A stretch of 64,000 nucleotides of DNA from the NCBI RefSeq assembly GCF_000967425.1, contig NZ_FO082820.1:186001-250000 (forward strand). Direction: 5' to 3'. Shown here piece by piece: positions 19,824-29,275 of this stretch (positions are counted from its first letter, which is position 1; every line of letters begins with the position of its first letter). Source of the stretch: Pseudorhizobium banfieldiae (GTDB lineage Bacteria; Pseudomonadota; Alphaproteobacteria; Rhizobiales; Rhizobiaceae). The position numbers were made by a program, and so were the translations under genes. Under the pieces are notes generated by a model. It did no database searches and was not told where the DNA came from. It saw nothing but the letters and a program-made list of their open reading frames with translations.

Positions 19824-20213
19824 ATGAAAGACATCTCGAAGCCGCAAGACGCTTCCCTCGAGCAGTCTCTGCCGGAGGTCTTGATGCGGCTCGTGTCGGA
19901 GCTGCATGACGTGGCGTACCTGATAGAGCGTGTCGAGCCGCAGCTGCTGGAGCTCGGCGACGCGAACCTGATGCAGCATCCCGACAGCATCAAGGTACTG
20001 CAGGGGATCGACCTCGCGGTGCAGAAGACGCGCGGACTGGCCGAATTTATCGACACGATTACCGCGACCATACCTGAGGACTGGATGGTCGACGTGTCGA
20101 CTGCCCTCAGCCTCGTCAAGCTGGCGGACATGCACCGTGCCCTTGCGACCGGTGTGCGCCATGGTCACAGCCAGCCGCTCAGCAAGGCCGCTGGAGACTT
20201 CGACTTCTTCTGA
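19824..20213 (+). CDS. cheT: Chemotaxis protein CheT (small helical protein, CheZ-like motif)
   Basis: A 129-residue helical protein at the end of the che operon, in the position of cheT of Sinorhizobium (formerly orf10). The ATG is chosen because GAGGAAAG precedes it. The helix around residues 58-80 carries GIDLAVQKTRGLAEFID. Asp63 and Gln67 form a DxxxQ pattern like the catalytic aspartate-glutamine pair of the CheY phosphatase CheZ. The C terminus ends AAGDFDFF, an acidic-aromatic tail like the CheY-binding tails of phosphatases. Identity by synteny is firm; the phosphatase role is inference from the motif. Confidence 0.8.
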   Translation: MKDISKPQDASLEQSLPEVLMRLVSELHDVAYLIERVEPQLLELGDANLMQHPDSIKVLQGIDLAVQKTRGLAEFIDTITATIPEDWMVDVSTALSLVKLADMHRALATGVRHGHSQPLSKAAGDFDFF

Positions 20214-20279
20214 TTCTTCGATCGTCGGCGCCCCAAAAAACACGGCTCGGCAGTTCGCCCAGATCGCATTCCCGAAACG

Positions 20280-20302
20280 CTCGCACAAGCTTCGTTGCCT
20301 AG
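20280..20302 (+). promoter_or_regulatory. Flagellar promoter-like element before fliF
   Basis: CTCGCACAAG, nine bases, then CTAG, ending 48 bases before the fliF start. The same 10-mer with the same spacing precedes the DUF1217-flgF and fliH-like units. Confidence 0.65.
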
Positions 20303-20350
20303 GGTGGCCCTGGGCATAGGCCTGATCCGTATTTGCGATGTGGGAACAGA

Positions 20351-22027
20351 ATGAATCTGTTGGCTCAATTCAATCAAGTTTTCGAGAATCTGGCCAAGCT
20401 CGGCCAGACCAAGCTTATTGCGCTGGCAGGGGTAGGCGTCGTTTCTCTTGCGCTCGTCCTGGGCGCCGCGTTTTATGTCAACAAGCCTGCCTATGAAACG
20501 CTCTACGTAGGGCTTGAGACCACGGACCTTAACCAGGTCAGCATCGCTCTTGCGGAGGCCAGTATCGACTTTGCCGTCGGAGCCGACGGAGCAACCATCC
20601 AGGTCCCGGTTGGCATGACAGGCAAGGCCCGCCTGCTCCTCGCTGAACGCGGGCTGCCCAACAGCGCGAATGCGGGCTACGAGCTTTTCGACAATGTCGG
20701 CTCCCTTGGCCTGACCTCCTTCATGCAGGAAGTCACCCGTGTGCGGGCCCTTGAGGGTGAGATCGGCCGCTCGATCCAGCAAATCAGCGGCGTGGCAGCC
20801 GCAAGAGTTCACATCGTGATGCCCGACGTCGGCAACTTCCGGCGAGGCGAGCAAAAGCCGACGGCGTCGGTGATGATCCGCGCCAGCACCAGCACCGGCC
20901 GCAAGGCCGCAGCCTCCATTCGGCATCTGGTCGCGTCCGCCGTTCCGGGTCTCGAAGTTGACGACGTCACCATTCTTGATTCCACCGGGCAGCTCCTTGC
21001 CGCCGGCGACGAGTATGGAAACAGCGAGCTCAACCGGTCGCTCAACATCGTGCAGTCGGTGCAGCAGGAACTGGAAACCAACATCGACAAGGCGCTGGCA
21101 CCATTCCTCGGAATGGACAACTTCCGCTCCAGCGTGACCGCGAACCTCAACACGGACAGCCAGCAGATTCAGGAAACGATCTTCGATCCGGAATCACGCG
21201 TCGAGCGTTCGGTCCGCATCACCAAGGAAGAGCAGCGTTCGCAACAGAACCAGAACGATTCTGCAGCGACCGTCGAACAGAATATTCCCCAGGCTGCTCC
21301 TGAGGCGGGCGGCGCCACAGGTCCGCAATCCTCCGACCAGTCGGACAAGAAGGAAGAGCAGACGAACTACGAGATTAACAGCAGGACTGTTGCGACGGTC
21401 CGCAACAGCTACCAGATCGAGAAGCTGTCGGTCGCCGTGGTCGTCAATCGCGGTCGTATCGCCCAGATGGTCGGCGAACCCGTCGATCAGGCGAAGATCG
21501 ATGCCTATCTGGCCGAGATGCAGAAGATCGTGACGTCCGCCGCCGGCCTCAACCAGGAGCGGGGGGATGTCGTGACACTCACCGCCATGGACTTCCTGGA
21601 GTCGCAGCTTCTCGAAGAAGCAGCATCGGGGCCGGGCGTGACCGAGGTCCTCAGCCGTAATCTCGGAGGCATCATCAACTCCCTCGCCTTCGTCGTGGTC
21701 GCCTTCCTGGTTGTCTGGCTCGGCCTGCGCCCGCTAGTCCGCACCGTCGGTGCAACGACCGCCTCCACGGAACTGTCTGCCGACAGCGCAGGCCTCGAAC
21801 TGCCTGACTTCTCGCCTGCGGCCGGCGGAAGCTCGTTGATGGAGGGCTTCGGCTCCGACTTCGGCTTCGACAGCACCGACGATCTGCTCGGAATGGGCGA
21901 CGACGAGGGTGGCTTCAATCGCCGCGTCAAGGAAGGTCCGGAGAAGCGGCTTTCCCGCATGGTGGAAATCAGCGAGGAGCGGGCCGCGAAGATCCTCCGC
22001 AAATGGGCAGTCGATCAGGCGGCCTGA
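20351..22027 (+). CDS. fliF: Flagellar MS-ring protein FliF
   Basis: FliF forms the MS ring in the inner membrane and houses the export gate. The 558 residues show a first membrane segment at about 16-42 ([20 protein letters not shown]), periplasmic ring-building domains (ARVHIVMP and related YscJ/FliF repeats), a Gln/Ser-rich insertion around 295-345, and a second membrane segment near 435-455. The cytoplasmic tail ends in the FliG-binding helix ISEERAAKILRKWAVDQ. An ATG six codons into the open frame is chosen over an upstream one because it directly begins MNLLAQF. Confidence 0.97.
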   Translation: MNLLAQFNQVFENLAKLGQTKLIALAGVGVVSLALVLGAAFYVNKPAYETLYVGLETTDLNQVSIALAEASIDFAVGADGATIQVPVGMTGKARLLLAERGLPNSANAGYELFDNVGSLGLTSFMQEVTRVRALEGEIGRSIQQISGVAAARVHIVMPDVGNFRRGEQKPTASVMIRASTSTGRKAAASIRHLVASAVPGLEVDDVTILDSTGQLLAAGDEYGNSELNRSLNIVQSVQQELETNIDKALAPFLGMDNFRSSVTANLNTDSQQIQETIFDPESRVERSVRITKEEQRSQQNQNDSAATVEQNIPQAAPEAGGATGPQSSDQSDKKEEQTNYEINSRTVATVRNSYQIEKLSVAVVVNRGRIAQMVGEPVDQAKIDAYLAEMQKIVTSAAGLNQERGDVVTLTAMDFLESQLLEEAASGPGVTEVLSRNLGGIINSLAFVVVAFLVVWLGLRPLVRTVGATTASTELSADSAGLELPDFSPAAGGSSLMEGFGSDFGFDSTDDLLGMGDDEGGFNRRVKEGPEKRLSRMVEISEERAAKILRKWAVDQAA

Positions 22028-22050
22028 CCGTAGCTCACAGAAATGTTACC

Positions 22051-22082
22051 AGAAAAGGTCGACCGCAGGGTCGGCCTTTTCT
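22051..22082 (+). terminator. Strong terminator after fliF
   Basis: AGAAAAGGTCGACC, loop GCAG, then GGTCGGCCTTTTCT gives a 14-bp stem with one G-T pair, the 3' arm including TTTT. It isolates the che-fliF unit from visN. Confidence 0.88.
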
Positions 22083-22298
22083 GTTTACATACCCGTGGTT
22101 TGTCTGGATGCATCGATCGTTCGTTGATCCGCCACGTCCTCCTGCTCCTGGAGATGACATCGAAGCGATGGAAATTTCCGGCGGCTTTCCTAGAATGGTT
22201 ACGAATCGACGATCAGATGGAGGCGAGTCGCTGAACAGATGGATCTGGAACGCATTTTTGGCCTCTCCAGACGTGCTTGTTAAGGGTTAGCAAGGCGG
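22083..22298 (+). promoter_or_regulatory. Upstream region of visN
   Basis: About 215 bases without a supported gene between the fliF terminator and visN. It should hold the visN promoter. I find neither the CAAG-N9-CTAG element nor the flagellin leader block here, in keeping with visNR lying at the top of the hierarchy. Confidence 0.4.
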
Positions 22299-23036
22299 AT
22301 GGATTCAAGGGGAGTGAGGGCAGTAAGAGAGACCCTGGGAATTGAGGATGATACGTCCTCGACGCCTTCGTCTCGGGAACGTGTTGTCCGCAAGCTCTCG
22401 CTTACTGCCGGTGCGCGCGGCGTTCCGTCCTCGATGCATCTTCTGGCCGAATATGTGGGTGCCTCCCATTTCCTCCTCGCCCGCTGCGACCTTATCCAGC
22501 AACAGGGTCTCGAATACATCATCTCTTCCGATTGGCCTTTTGATCTGGTCCGCCGCGTCGCACCTGAGATCGCCAGCAACTACGCAAGATCGACGGAGCT
22601 GGATAAGTGTCTCTCGCTCTTTGCCCCTACCTTTTCTCTCGTTCCCGATGACACACCTGTTCCGGACAACATCAGCCGGCAGTATTGCTCCCTCAGTCTG
22701 TGCGTCGGGCGGACGCGCTATATGCTGCTCCTGCTGTTCTCGGAGGGGCTAATCCTGTCGCAGGAGCGATTGCGGGAAGTGGGGCTTCTGGCGGCCTACG
22801 CCGTCAGCTCCTCCGATCGACGAGAGGTCCGCACCGAGCGGGATTTCGAGCTTACGGAACGTGAGCTGGAGTGCCTGTTCTGGATTGCAGAAGGCAAGAC
22901 AAGTGACGAGATCGCTACCATCCTCGGTATCTCGCGCAACACCATCAACAATTACATAACGAGCGTAATGCGGAAGACGGGTACCAAAACCCGCTCGGAG
23001 GCCATAGCCTACGCAGTGCGCCACAACCTTGTCTAG
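22299..23036 (+). CDS. visN: LuxR-family flagellar master regulator VisN
   Basis: A 245-residue LuxR-type regulator. The N-terminal 170 residues are an autoinducer-binding-like sensor domain (GASHFLLARCDL and related segments). The C-terminal helix-turn-helix has the GerE signature LTERELECLFWIAEGKTS then ISRNTINNYITSVMRKTG. In Sinorhizobium VisN and VisR form a heterodimer that activates rem and so the whole flagellar cascade. visR follows after 33 bases. Confidence 0.95.
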   Translation: MDSRGVRAVRETLGIEDDTSSTPSSRERVVRKLSLTAGARGVPSSMHLLAEYVGASHFLLARCDLIQQQGLEYIISSDWPFDLVRRVAPEIASNYARSTELDKCLSLFAPTFSLVPDDTPVPDNISRQYCSLSLCVGRTRYMLLLLFSEGLILSQERLREVGLLAAYAVSSSDRREVRTERDFELTERELECLFWIAEGKTSDEIATILGISRNTINNYITSVMRKTGTKTRSEAIAYAVRHNLV

Positions 23037-23069
23037 GGAAGCATGGCATGAATGGGATGAAGGCATAGC

Positions 23070-23798
23070 ATGGCGATCGACGCCTCCACGGCGGCGCATT
23101 TCCTCCGCGCTCAACGGCCTACCAGCCGCGCCGATATCTTTCCAAGACTGGTGGCGATGCAGAAGCATCTGCGGGCCCGCAATTTCGTGATGTTCCGGAT
23201 CGCGGGTGGAGGTCTTCCGGGCAAGCGGAAGCTGATCTCCGAAATGGACAACTGGGGAGAGGAGCACTCCCGCCATCTCGCCATGGTGGTGGAAACCTAC
23301 GGCGAGGCGATGTTGGACCACGTGGAGACATCGCTCCTGCCGTTGGCTTGGACCGGCTCTGACCACATGAGCTTCGTACAGGCTTCAGAGTTCACGCCTC
23401 TCATCCGTGAGCTTCCCTCGGACGTTCTGCCTTTCTCTGGTTTGGCCTTTCCAATTCGGCTTGGCGCGACTGGGAACGGCTATCTGGTCTTCACCGCTGC
23501 CTCCCTCAACCTCTCCAGCGACGCTATCGTCGAACACCATGTGCTCGGCTGCCAGATCATGATGGACCTGCTCGCGCTGGACGAGCGGCGGACGGTGACC
23601 GCCGAGACACTCAGTGAACGGGAGGTTGCCTGCCTGCAACTGGCGGGCGACGGACGCATCAGCGAGGAAATTGCCGATAATCTTGGTCTGTCCGTCCATA
23701 CGGTCAACGCCTATCTCGGTTCGGCGACCATGAAGCTCGATGCCGTGAATCGGATACAGGCCATAGCCAAGGCGATCCGCCTCGGCCATATCCATTGA
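23070..23798 (+). CDS. visR: LuxR-family flagellar master regulator VisR
   Basis: The 242-residue partner of VisN, with an N-terminal sensor-like domain and a C-terminal LuxR helix-turn-helix (LSEREVACLQLAGDGRIS, LGLSVHTVNAYLGSATMKL). It lies directly behind visN and is transcribed toward the minus-strand flhB operon. The ligand, if any, is unknown. Confidence 0.95.
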   Translation: MAIDASTAAHFLRAQRPTSRADIFPRLVAMQKHLRARNFVMFRIAGGGLPGKRKLISEMDNWGEEHSRHLAMVVETYGEAMLDHVETSLLPLAWTGSDHMSFVQASEFTPLIRELPSDVLPFSGLAFPIRLGATGNGYLVFTAASLNLSSDAIVEHHVLGCQIMMDLLALDERRTVTAETLSEREVACLQLAGDGRISEEIADNLGLSVHTVNAYLGSATMKLDAVNRIQAIAKAIRLGHIH

Positions 23799-23806
23799 GG
23801 GAGAGG

Positions 23807-23821
23807 AGGCGGATCCCGCCT
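23807..23821. terminator. Possible small bidirectional hairpin between visR and the convergent gene
   Basis: AGGCGG-ATC-CCGCCT forms a six-base-pair stem in the 21-base gap between convergent genes and overlaps the last bases of the minus-strand gene. There is no T tract, so the terminator role is doubtful. Confidence 0.3.
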
Positions 23822-24263
23822 AGCTGGCCAGAGCCATGGGCGGCGTCGTCTTGACGAACCGCGCTTCCTGGAGACTGCGCTCGAGGAACTCCGTATTTGC
23901 TTCCGGGTTCTCCAGCGGCGTCTGGAAGGCGATGTGGTCGATCTCGATTCCCGCCTGCGTGTCGGCGAGCGTCAGGCGGGCATAGACGGAGACGCCCTTC
24001 GGCTTGATCTCGAGATCCAGAACGACCTGCGGCGGCCCGCTCCACTCCAGCGAATACTCACCACCGGCACCGAAGTTGATCGTGCCGGGATGGAAATACA
24101 GTTCCGCGGCCGACGAGACAAGGTCAGCGAGATTGCCGTAGGACTCCAGCCGTATCAGGGAAATCAGGTCGCCGGCGTCCAGTAACCGGAGCTCTGTAGC
24201 CACGGGACTGATGGCACTGGCGAGTATCTTTTCTCTTTCTGCAGCGTGGTCGCATTTTTTCAT
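23820..24263 (-). CDS. Conserved flagellar-cluster protein of unknown function
   Basis: A 147-residue soluble protein that I cannot assign to a named family. It is the last gene of the minus-strand motA-fliM-fliN-fliG-flhB run, 26 bases after flhB, in a position where Sinorhizobium also has an unassigned gene. The N-terminal part is helical (REKILASAISPVATELRLL, DLISLIRLESYGNLADLV); the C-terminal half is beta-rich (VVLDLEIKPKGVSVYARLTL). No signal peptide or membrane segment. The ATG is used rather than a TTG three codons upstream. A switch or export role is conceivable from context only. Confidence 0.7.
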   Translation of the reverse strand: MKKCDHAAEREKILASAISPVATELRLLDAGDLISLIRLESYGNLADLVSSAAELYFHPGTINFGAGGEYSLEWSGPPQVVLDLEIKPKGVSVYARLTLADTQAGIEIDHIAFQTPLENPEANTEFLERSLQEARFVKTTPPMALAS

Positions 24264-24289
24264 GACGCTCAATGTGTCCGTTGATTCGG

Positions 24290-25345
24290 CTAACGGGCCG
24301 CGTAAACCCGATGCACCAGTTCCGCCACCGCCTTGTAGAAGGCTGGCGGAATGACGCTATCAACCGAGACTTGCGCAAACATGGAGCGGGCAAGGGGCGG
24401 ATCTTCGAAGACCGGAATCCCGTTGGCTTCGGCAATTTCGCGTATCTTGAGGGCGATGAGGTCCTGGCCCTTGGCGACGACCACCGGCGCGTCGTTCTCC
24501 TCGCGTACGTAGCGAAGGGCCACTGCAAAGTGGGTGGGGTTGGCGATCACCAGCGTGGCGCGTGGCACGCTGTCGATCATGCGGCGTCGGGCGCGATCTC
24601 GGGCGATCGACCGCTGCCTCGACTTCACCAGCGGGTCGCCCTGGGCCTGCTTGTACTCGTCCTTCACCTCCTGCTTCGTCATCTTGAGCTGGGTGAACCA
24701 GTGATGACGCGACCAGGCCACGTCGATTGCGGCGAGGAAGGCGGTGGCCAGGAGCACGATGACCACCATCTTGCGGGCTATTCCGTCAAGCTTGACCAGA
24801 ATGACCTGCGGGTCCGAGAACATCGCATCGATCGCTGCGAAGAACTCGCCGCGCATGACGAAGTACATGATGGTCGAGACGATGAGGATCTTGAAGAAGG
24901 ACTTGCCGAACTCGACCATGCCCGCGACGCTGTAGATGCGCTCGAAACCCTTCTTAGGTGAGATTCGCGACACCTGCGGACGGATACGCTCCAGGACCAT
25001 GGACGGCATGTTCTGCGCAAGCGAGGATCCCACGCCGAACAGGATGAAGAGGAGCATGACGGGGATGAGGAATCCCGCGACGGCCCAGGCAAGATGGACG
25101 CCGAGCGATATGACGTCCGGCCTATTCTCCAGTTGCCATTGATCGGGCTGCGAGAAGACGTCCTTCAGGGTCTCTGCGAGGTTGGCCATGCCGGAGGGCA
25201 TGAAGAAGACCAGGAAGATGTAGAAGGCAAGTGCCGACGCGAAGACGGGGACTTCTCGCGCAAAAGGCACGTTGCCCTTGGCGGCCGCGTCGGAGATTTT
25301 CTTGGCGGTAGGGTCTTCTGTTTTGCTGTCTTTATCTTCTGACAA
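24290..25345 (-). CDS. flhB: Flagellar export gate protein FlhB
   Basis: FlhB is an inner-membrane component of the flagellar type III export apparatus and its substrate-specificity switch. The 351 residues carry four hydrophobic segments (about 33-50, 83-108, 150-165, 190-210) and the cytoplasmic domain with the self-cleavage motif NPTH (Asn269-Pro270). A charged N-terminal region [19 protein letters not shown] is typical. It is transcribed with fliG, fliN, fliM and motA. Confidence 0.97.
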   Translation of the reverse strand: MSEDKDSKTEDPTAKKISDAAAKGNVPFAREVPVFASALAFYIFLVFFMPSGMANLAETLKDVFSQPDQWQLENRPDVISLGVHLAWAVAGFLIPVMLLFILFGVGSSLAQNMPSMVLERIRPQVSRISPKKGFERIYSVAGMVEFGKSFFKILIVSTIMYFVMRGEFFAAIDAMFSDPQVILVKLDGIARKMVVIVLLATAFLAAIDVAWSRHHWFTQLKMTKQEVKDEYKQAQGDPLVKSRQRSIARDRARRRMIDSVPRATLVIANPTHFAVALRYVREENDAPVVVAKGQDLIALKIREIAEANGIPVFEDPPLARSMFAQVSVDSVIPPAFYKAVAELVHRVYAAR

Positions 25346-25467
25346 GACGTCCGTCCCCGCCGAATCGATCAGGCCTGCAGCCGCAGGCTAGCGCATGCGG
25401 GCGCTAGCCGGTAATCGAGTCAACAAAAAGACTGTGGGCAGGCCATGCGAGAAATGCCAGTGCGGCC

Positions 25468-26511
25468 TCAGGCCGCCTGCACGTCGCCGCCTTCTTCCGG
25501 CTCCTTGAGCAGGATCTGCCCGGCGGTTGCGAGTCGGATCGCTTCCTGCGCTACGGCGCGCCGTGCAATTGCCACTTCGCGCGGGTTCAGTGCCGCAGCC
25601 GGCACGGCGAGATCCGATTCGATCATGCGGCGCTGGCGTGGGCTGATCGCGGAAAGCACGCACTCCTTGATTTCGGAGCTCGCACCGCGAAGCGCCATCG
25701 TCAGGATATCCGCTGCAACGTCGTTCAGCAGCAGGACACGGCTGCGCTGCGGCATGTAGAGGAGGTCCTCGAACAGGAAGATCTTCGGGCGAACCTTGTT
25801 GACGGCTTCCTTGCTGATCGTCTCGAGAGACGTGAGCAGCGTGTCGACCTGCGGCTTGTCGAGCTCGTTCATCAGTTCCGCGACCTTCGCGGAACCCTGC
25901 GAATTGCGCTCTGCGTCGATAGCGGCAATCAGGTCCACGACCCGCTTTTCGATGATCTGTGCAGCCTTCGCGCTCACGTCCTTCATGTTGACCGTACGGT
26001 TCATGATGTCGGCGCGACGGCTTTCGGGCAGTTGCAGCAGGACCTTTGCGCCGAAGGAGGACGGCAGCATCGACAGGATGTAGGCCATCGTCTGGGGATG
26101 CTCGCGCGACAGGAACTTGGCAACGAAGGCCGGATCGGCATCCTGCAGACGGTCCCATATCGACGATTCGTAAGCCTGAAAGGCAGTGCGGCGGCCGAGA
26201 AGGCCGTCGACTTCCTCAGGTGTAAGCCCCTCTTCGAGGATCGCCTCGATTGCGGCGGCGTTGTCCATGAGACCCGTTCCTTCAGTGAACAGGTCTTCGA
26301 ATTCGTTGACGAGCAGCAACAGCTCGTCAGGCGGAATTGAGCGCAAGCGCTGGGCAGAGGCGATGATGGTCTGGAGTTCGGCCTGGGTGAAGTACTTCAA
26401 AAGCTTGCCGGCAACGCCCTTGCCCATGGCAAGAAGCACAGCGGCGGCCTTTTCGGCTTGGGACAACGGTTTCTCGGCTACAGCGCCACCGAAATCGTCA
26501 AAGTCCATCAT
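25468..26511 (-). CDS. fliG: Flagellar motor switch protein FliG
   Basis: FliG, on the MS ring, contacts MotA and generates torque. The 347 residues show the N-terminal FliF-binding domain (LSQAEKAAAVLLAMGKGVAGKL), the middle domain with EHPQTMAYILSMLP, and the C-terminal torque domain with FLFEDLLYMPQRSRVLLL and ISPRQRRMIESDL, which provides the charged residues. The C-terminal tail after that is slightly longer than in E. coli. It follows fliN by 29 bases on the minus strand. Confidence 0.97.
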   Translation of the reverse strand: MMDFDDFGGAVAEKPLSQAEKAAAVLLAMGKGVAGKLLKYFTQAELQTIIASAQRLRSIPPDELLLLVNEFEDLFTEGTGLMDNAAAIEAILEEGLTPEEVDGLLGRRTAFQAYESSIWDRLQDADPAFVAKFLSREHPQTMAYILSMLPSSFGAKVLLQLPESRRADIMNRTVNMKDVSAKAAQIIEKRVVDLIAAIDAERNSQGSAKVAELMNELDKPQVDTLLTSLETISKEAVNKVRPKIFLFEDLLYMPQRSRVLLLNDVAADILTMALRGASSEIKECVLSAISPRQRRMIESDLAVPAAALNPREVAIARRAVAQEAIRLATAGQILLKEPEEGGDVQAA

Positions 26512-26540
26512 GGTCTTACCTCTCTGTCCCTACACCGGGA

Positions 26541-27185
26541 TCAGGCTCTTTTCGTACTGAGTACTTCAGTTACCTTCACGCCAAAGCGCGTGTCGTCATT
26601 GTCGAGCACGGTGATCTCACCTTTGCCGATTCGCCGACCGTTGACCATTATCTCAACGGGCTCGCCGATCTTCTTGTCCAGCGCGATCGTTGCACCTTCT
26701 TCGAGGTTCATCAGCCCGGAAACCTGCATACGGCTCGAACCAAGAACGATCTCGACGTCGATCGGAATGTCCATGATGAGGTCGAGGTTGGCGGCGAGCG
26801 CGCTACCAGGCTCCTGGACGCCACCGGAAAAGGTCGGTTCGTCCATGCTTGCGCCGCCGAAACCGGAGCCCCCGAGGTCGGAACCACCGAAGTCGGTGTT
26901 GCCGAAATCGCTGCCCCCGAAATCGCCGCCTCCAAAGTCCGCGAGACCAGCGGCGGAGCTGTCTGCACCGGCGAGATCAGAGCCGAACTCTGCACCGAAA
27001 TCGCTGGATCCTGCGGGTGAAAGGTCACCGCCGACATTCCCGAAGTCGGCATCGAAGCCTGGTACGCCATCGCTGTCAGCCTTGAGCACGCCACGCAGGT
27101 CATCGATCGCCTGATCGAGTTCGCCGCTCGCGACGCCGGGCATCGCGATGTCCTCTTCGGTCACTGGTGTCTTCTTCGTAGCCAT
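26541..27185 (-). CDS. fliN: Flagellar motor switch protein FliN with Gly-Phe-rich extension
   Basis: FliN forms the base of the C-ring and aids export. Only the last 80 or so residues (about 133-214) are the conserved FliN/SpoA domain ([52 protein letters not shown]). The preceding 130 residues are an extension rich in Asp, Gly, Phe and Ser, with DFGG-type repeats at residues 83-111. E. coli FliN is 137 residues, so the extension accounts for the extra length. Transcribed between fliM and fliG. Confidence 0.95.
   Translation of the reverse strand: MATKKTPVTEEDIAMPGVASGELDQAIDDLRGVLKADSDGVPGFDADFGNVGGDLSPAGSSDFGAEFGSDLAGADSSAAGLADFGGGDFGGSDFGNTDFGGSDLGGSGFGGASMDEPTFSGGVQEPGSALAANLDLIMDIPIDVEIVLGSSRMQVSGLMNLEEGATIALDKKIGEPVEIMVNGRRIGKGEITVLDNDDTRFGVKVTEVLSTKRA
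26853..26939 (-). repeat. DFGG-type five-residue repeats inside fliN
   Basis: In the protein, [25 protein letters not shown] and GFGGA follow one another in six near-exact pentads (residues 83-112). At DNA level this is a 15-base degenerate tandem repeat, a candidate for slippage and length polymorphism. Confidence 0.8.
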
Positions 27186-27248
27186 GTGCTCATTATTCCC
27201 GTTGAAACTTGCGTCAACCTGCCGTGCGGATGATGACCCGGTACGGCT

Positions 27249-28205
27249 CTATCCCATCAGATGGTCAAGGATTTCATCGTCGGTGCTGATGTTGTCTTTC
27301 ACGCGGACCGTATACCGCTCGCCGGAGCGGCCGAGTTCGCAGGCATACATGTCCATGCCGTTGGCACGCACCTGAACCGTCACGTCCTTCTTGTCCTGGA
27401 AGGCAATGACGTCGCCAGCGGCCAGGCGAGATATGGTTCCGAGGGTCAGCGTCTGGAGACGGACGCGCGCCTCCAGCGTCACGTGGGAGCGTCGAACCTG
27501 CTCGGAGATCCGCTCATACCACTCTTCCTTGGTCTTGGAGGATTGCCCCTTTGCCTTCGGCATGACGACCTTGGTCTTCAGGAAGGCGCGCTGCGGAATG
27601 ACGAGAGCGAGCTCGGACGCGACTTTGCCGATCTCTACGGCGAGACGGATGGCCACGCCGAATTCGGCCGGAGTGGCCTCGTCCGGTCCCGGACGATCCT
27701 CGAAGTTGTGGCTGCGCTCCAGTATTGCCTCGAAGCCGCCCTGGGCGTTCACGCCCGAGCGTAGGACCTCACCCATCTTGCCGAGGACCATCTGCGCGAG
27801 ATCGAGTTCGATCTCCGACAGAGGCCGTTCGAAGGGCTGCTCGATGGTTTCCGGCAGGGCGCCCAGCATGCGCTCCATCAACGCGATGATGAAACTGTTG
27901 CCGCAGGCGAGAACAAAGTTCGGCGACCAGTTGCGAAGCGAGCCGTCGGCAAGCGTGAACGTGTCGCCGAGATCGGCGACCAGGTCCGTCATCAGCCCGG
28001 AAGAGCAGCCGGTATAGGCTACGTCGATTGAGATGCCTGTCTCGCTGTTGAAGACATCCGGCAGGAAGTCGGCATAGAGCCGACCGAAATCAGCGCTGAT
28101 CTTCTCGATCGTCTTCCGGTCCCCAAGCCCCCCCGTCAGTCTCGCGAGAAGGGCGAAGTCGATTGGAGCCGGGGAGAATTCCCTTGCCTCGGTCGTCGTC
28201 ATCAT
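27249..28205 (-). CDS. fliM: Flagellar motor switch protein FliM
   Basis: FliM binds phosphorylated CheY and links FliG and FliN. The 318 residues include a CheC-like middle domain ([24 protein letters not shown] region) and a C-terminal SpoA/FliN-homologous domain ([37 protein letters not shown]). The canonical N-terminal CheY-binding LSQxEIDALL peptide is not visible, as in other rhizobial FliM (inference). It overlaps motA by four bases. Confidence 0.95.
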   Translation of the reverse strand: MMTTTEAREFSPAPIDFALLARLTGGLGDRKTIEKISADFGRLYADFLPDVFNSETGISIDVAYTGCSSGLMTDLVADLGDTFTLADGSLRNWSPNFVLACGNSFIIALMERMLGALPETIEQPFERPLSEIELDLAQMVLGKMGEVLRSGVNAQGGFEAILERSHNFEDRPGPDEATPAEFGVAIRLAVEIGKVASELALVIPQRAFLKTKVVMPKAKGQSSKTKEEWYERISEQVRRSHVTLEARVRLQTLTLGTISRLAAGDVIAFQDKKDVTVQVRANGMDMYACELGRSGERYTVRVKDNISTDDEILDHLMG

Positions 28206-29074
28206 GCCGCCTTGTTTTCACCGCCCGGATTCATCATTTCCTGCTCGACCGCATCGATCGAGGGGCGCTCGTAGTTGGAGATTGTCTTGCGTCCGTATTC
28301 CAGCGCCACCTGTGGGACAGAGCCGTTCATGTAGGCGAGAAGCGTCTGCTTCACGATGATGAAGAGGCGATGCTGCTTAGTGCGCACGATCTTGACCTGC
28401 GACGCCAGCGGCGTGCAGACGGAATAGGAGAGGACGATGCCGAGCATCGTGCCGACGAGTGCGGCGCCGATCAGGCCGCCGAGAACTTCGGGCGACTCGT
28501 TGATCTTTCCGAGCGCCTTGATGACCCCGAGAACTGCCGCAACGATGCCGATGGCCGGGAAACTGTCGCCCATCTGCGCGATGGCGTTGTAAGGCTTCAT
28601 CTTGTCGTGGAGAAGCGTCTCTAGTTCTTCATCCATGAGCGCTTCGATTTCGTGCGAGCGCGCATTGCCGATGATGATCAGCCGGACGTAGTCGCAGATG
28701 AACGAGGTGAGTTCCTTGTTCTTCAGAAGATTGGGGGCGGTCTGGAAGATCGGGGATTCTTCGGGATTGTCGATATGCGCTTCGATCTCGTTACGCGACT
28801 TCGTGCGCAGGTCACGCATCAGCGAGTAGAGGACACCCAGAACATCAAGGTAGTTGCGCTCCTTCGGCACGGCGTTCTTGAACACCTCGCCGAGCGCCTT
28901 GCCCGAGTCCTTTACCACCTTCATGGGGTTCGCGACGATGAAGCCGCCGAGGCCGGCACCGCCGATGATCACCAGTTCGAATGGCTGAATGAGAACGTCG
29001 ATATGCCCACCCATGGCCATGTAGCCACCCAGGATGCAGCCGAACGTGATCACCATTCCGATTAGAATATTCAT
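28202..29074 (-). CDS. motA: Flagellar motor stator protein MotA
   Basis: MotA with MotB forms the proton channel of the stator. The 290 residues have two N-terminal hydrophobic segments ([36 protein letters not shown]), the long cytoplasmic loop with charged helices that touch FliG (about 70-165), and two further segments ([38 protein letters not shown]). The conserved Pro in [10 protein letters not shown] is present. First gene of the minus-strand operon. Confidence 0.97.
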   Translation of the reverse strand: MNILIGMVITFGCILGGYMAMGGHIDVLIQPFELVIIGGAGLGGFIVANPMKVVKDSGKALGEVFKNAVPKERNYLDVLGVLYSLMRDLRTKSRNEIEAHIDNPEESPIFQTAPNLLKNKELTSFICDYVRLIIIGNARSHEIEALMDEELETLLHDKMKPYNAIAQMGDSFPAIGIVAAVLGVIKALGKINESPEVLGGLIGAALVGTMLGIVLSYSVCTPLASQVKIVRTKQHRLFIIVKQTLLAYMNGSVPQVALEYGRKTISNYERPSIDAVEQEMMNPGGENKAA

Positions 29075-29113
29075 CCGGGTACCCGCACAGAAGTTGAGAC
29101 TTTCACAGTGGAG

Positions 29114-29136
29114 ATACGGCCTCTGGCTTGCGTGAG
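29114..29136 (-). promoter_or_regulatory. Flagellar promoter-like element before motA
   Basis: On the minus strand, CTCACGCAAG, nine bases, then GTAT, ending 39 bases before motA. It is a variant of the element found before other flagellar units; the -10-like part is less well matched. Confidence 0.45.
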
Positions 29137-29186
29137 GCTGGTTCAGACAGAAAAACCGGTTCGGAGCATCGGGGGTAAGGTACAGC

Positions 29187-29209
29187 CTCGCACAAGTCTT
29201 CCGTCCTAG
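29187..29209 (+). promoter_or_regulatory. Flagellar promoter-like element before the DUF1217-flgF operon
   Basis: CTCGCACAAG-N9-CTAG, identical in the conserved positions to the fliF copy, ending 66 bases before the first gene. With the motA copy it makes a back-to-back divergent promoter region. Confidence 0.65.
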
Positions 29210-29275
29210 TGCTTGCCATCAGAATCGGGCGCATTGTCCGAGAGAAGCCGTTTCACCACGCCTGGGGGACCCGAG

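Noticed and set aside
26853..26939. CRISPR-like periodicity in fliN
   Set aside because: The period is 15 bases, in frame within a conserved gene, without spacers; it encodes DFGG pentads.
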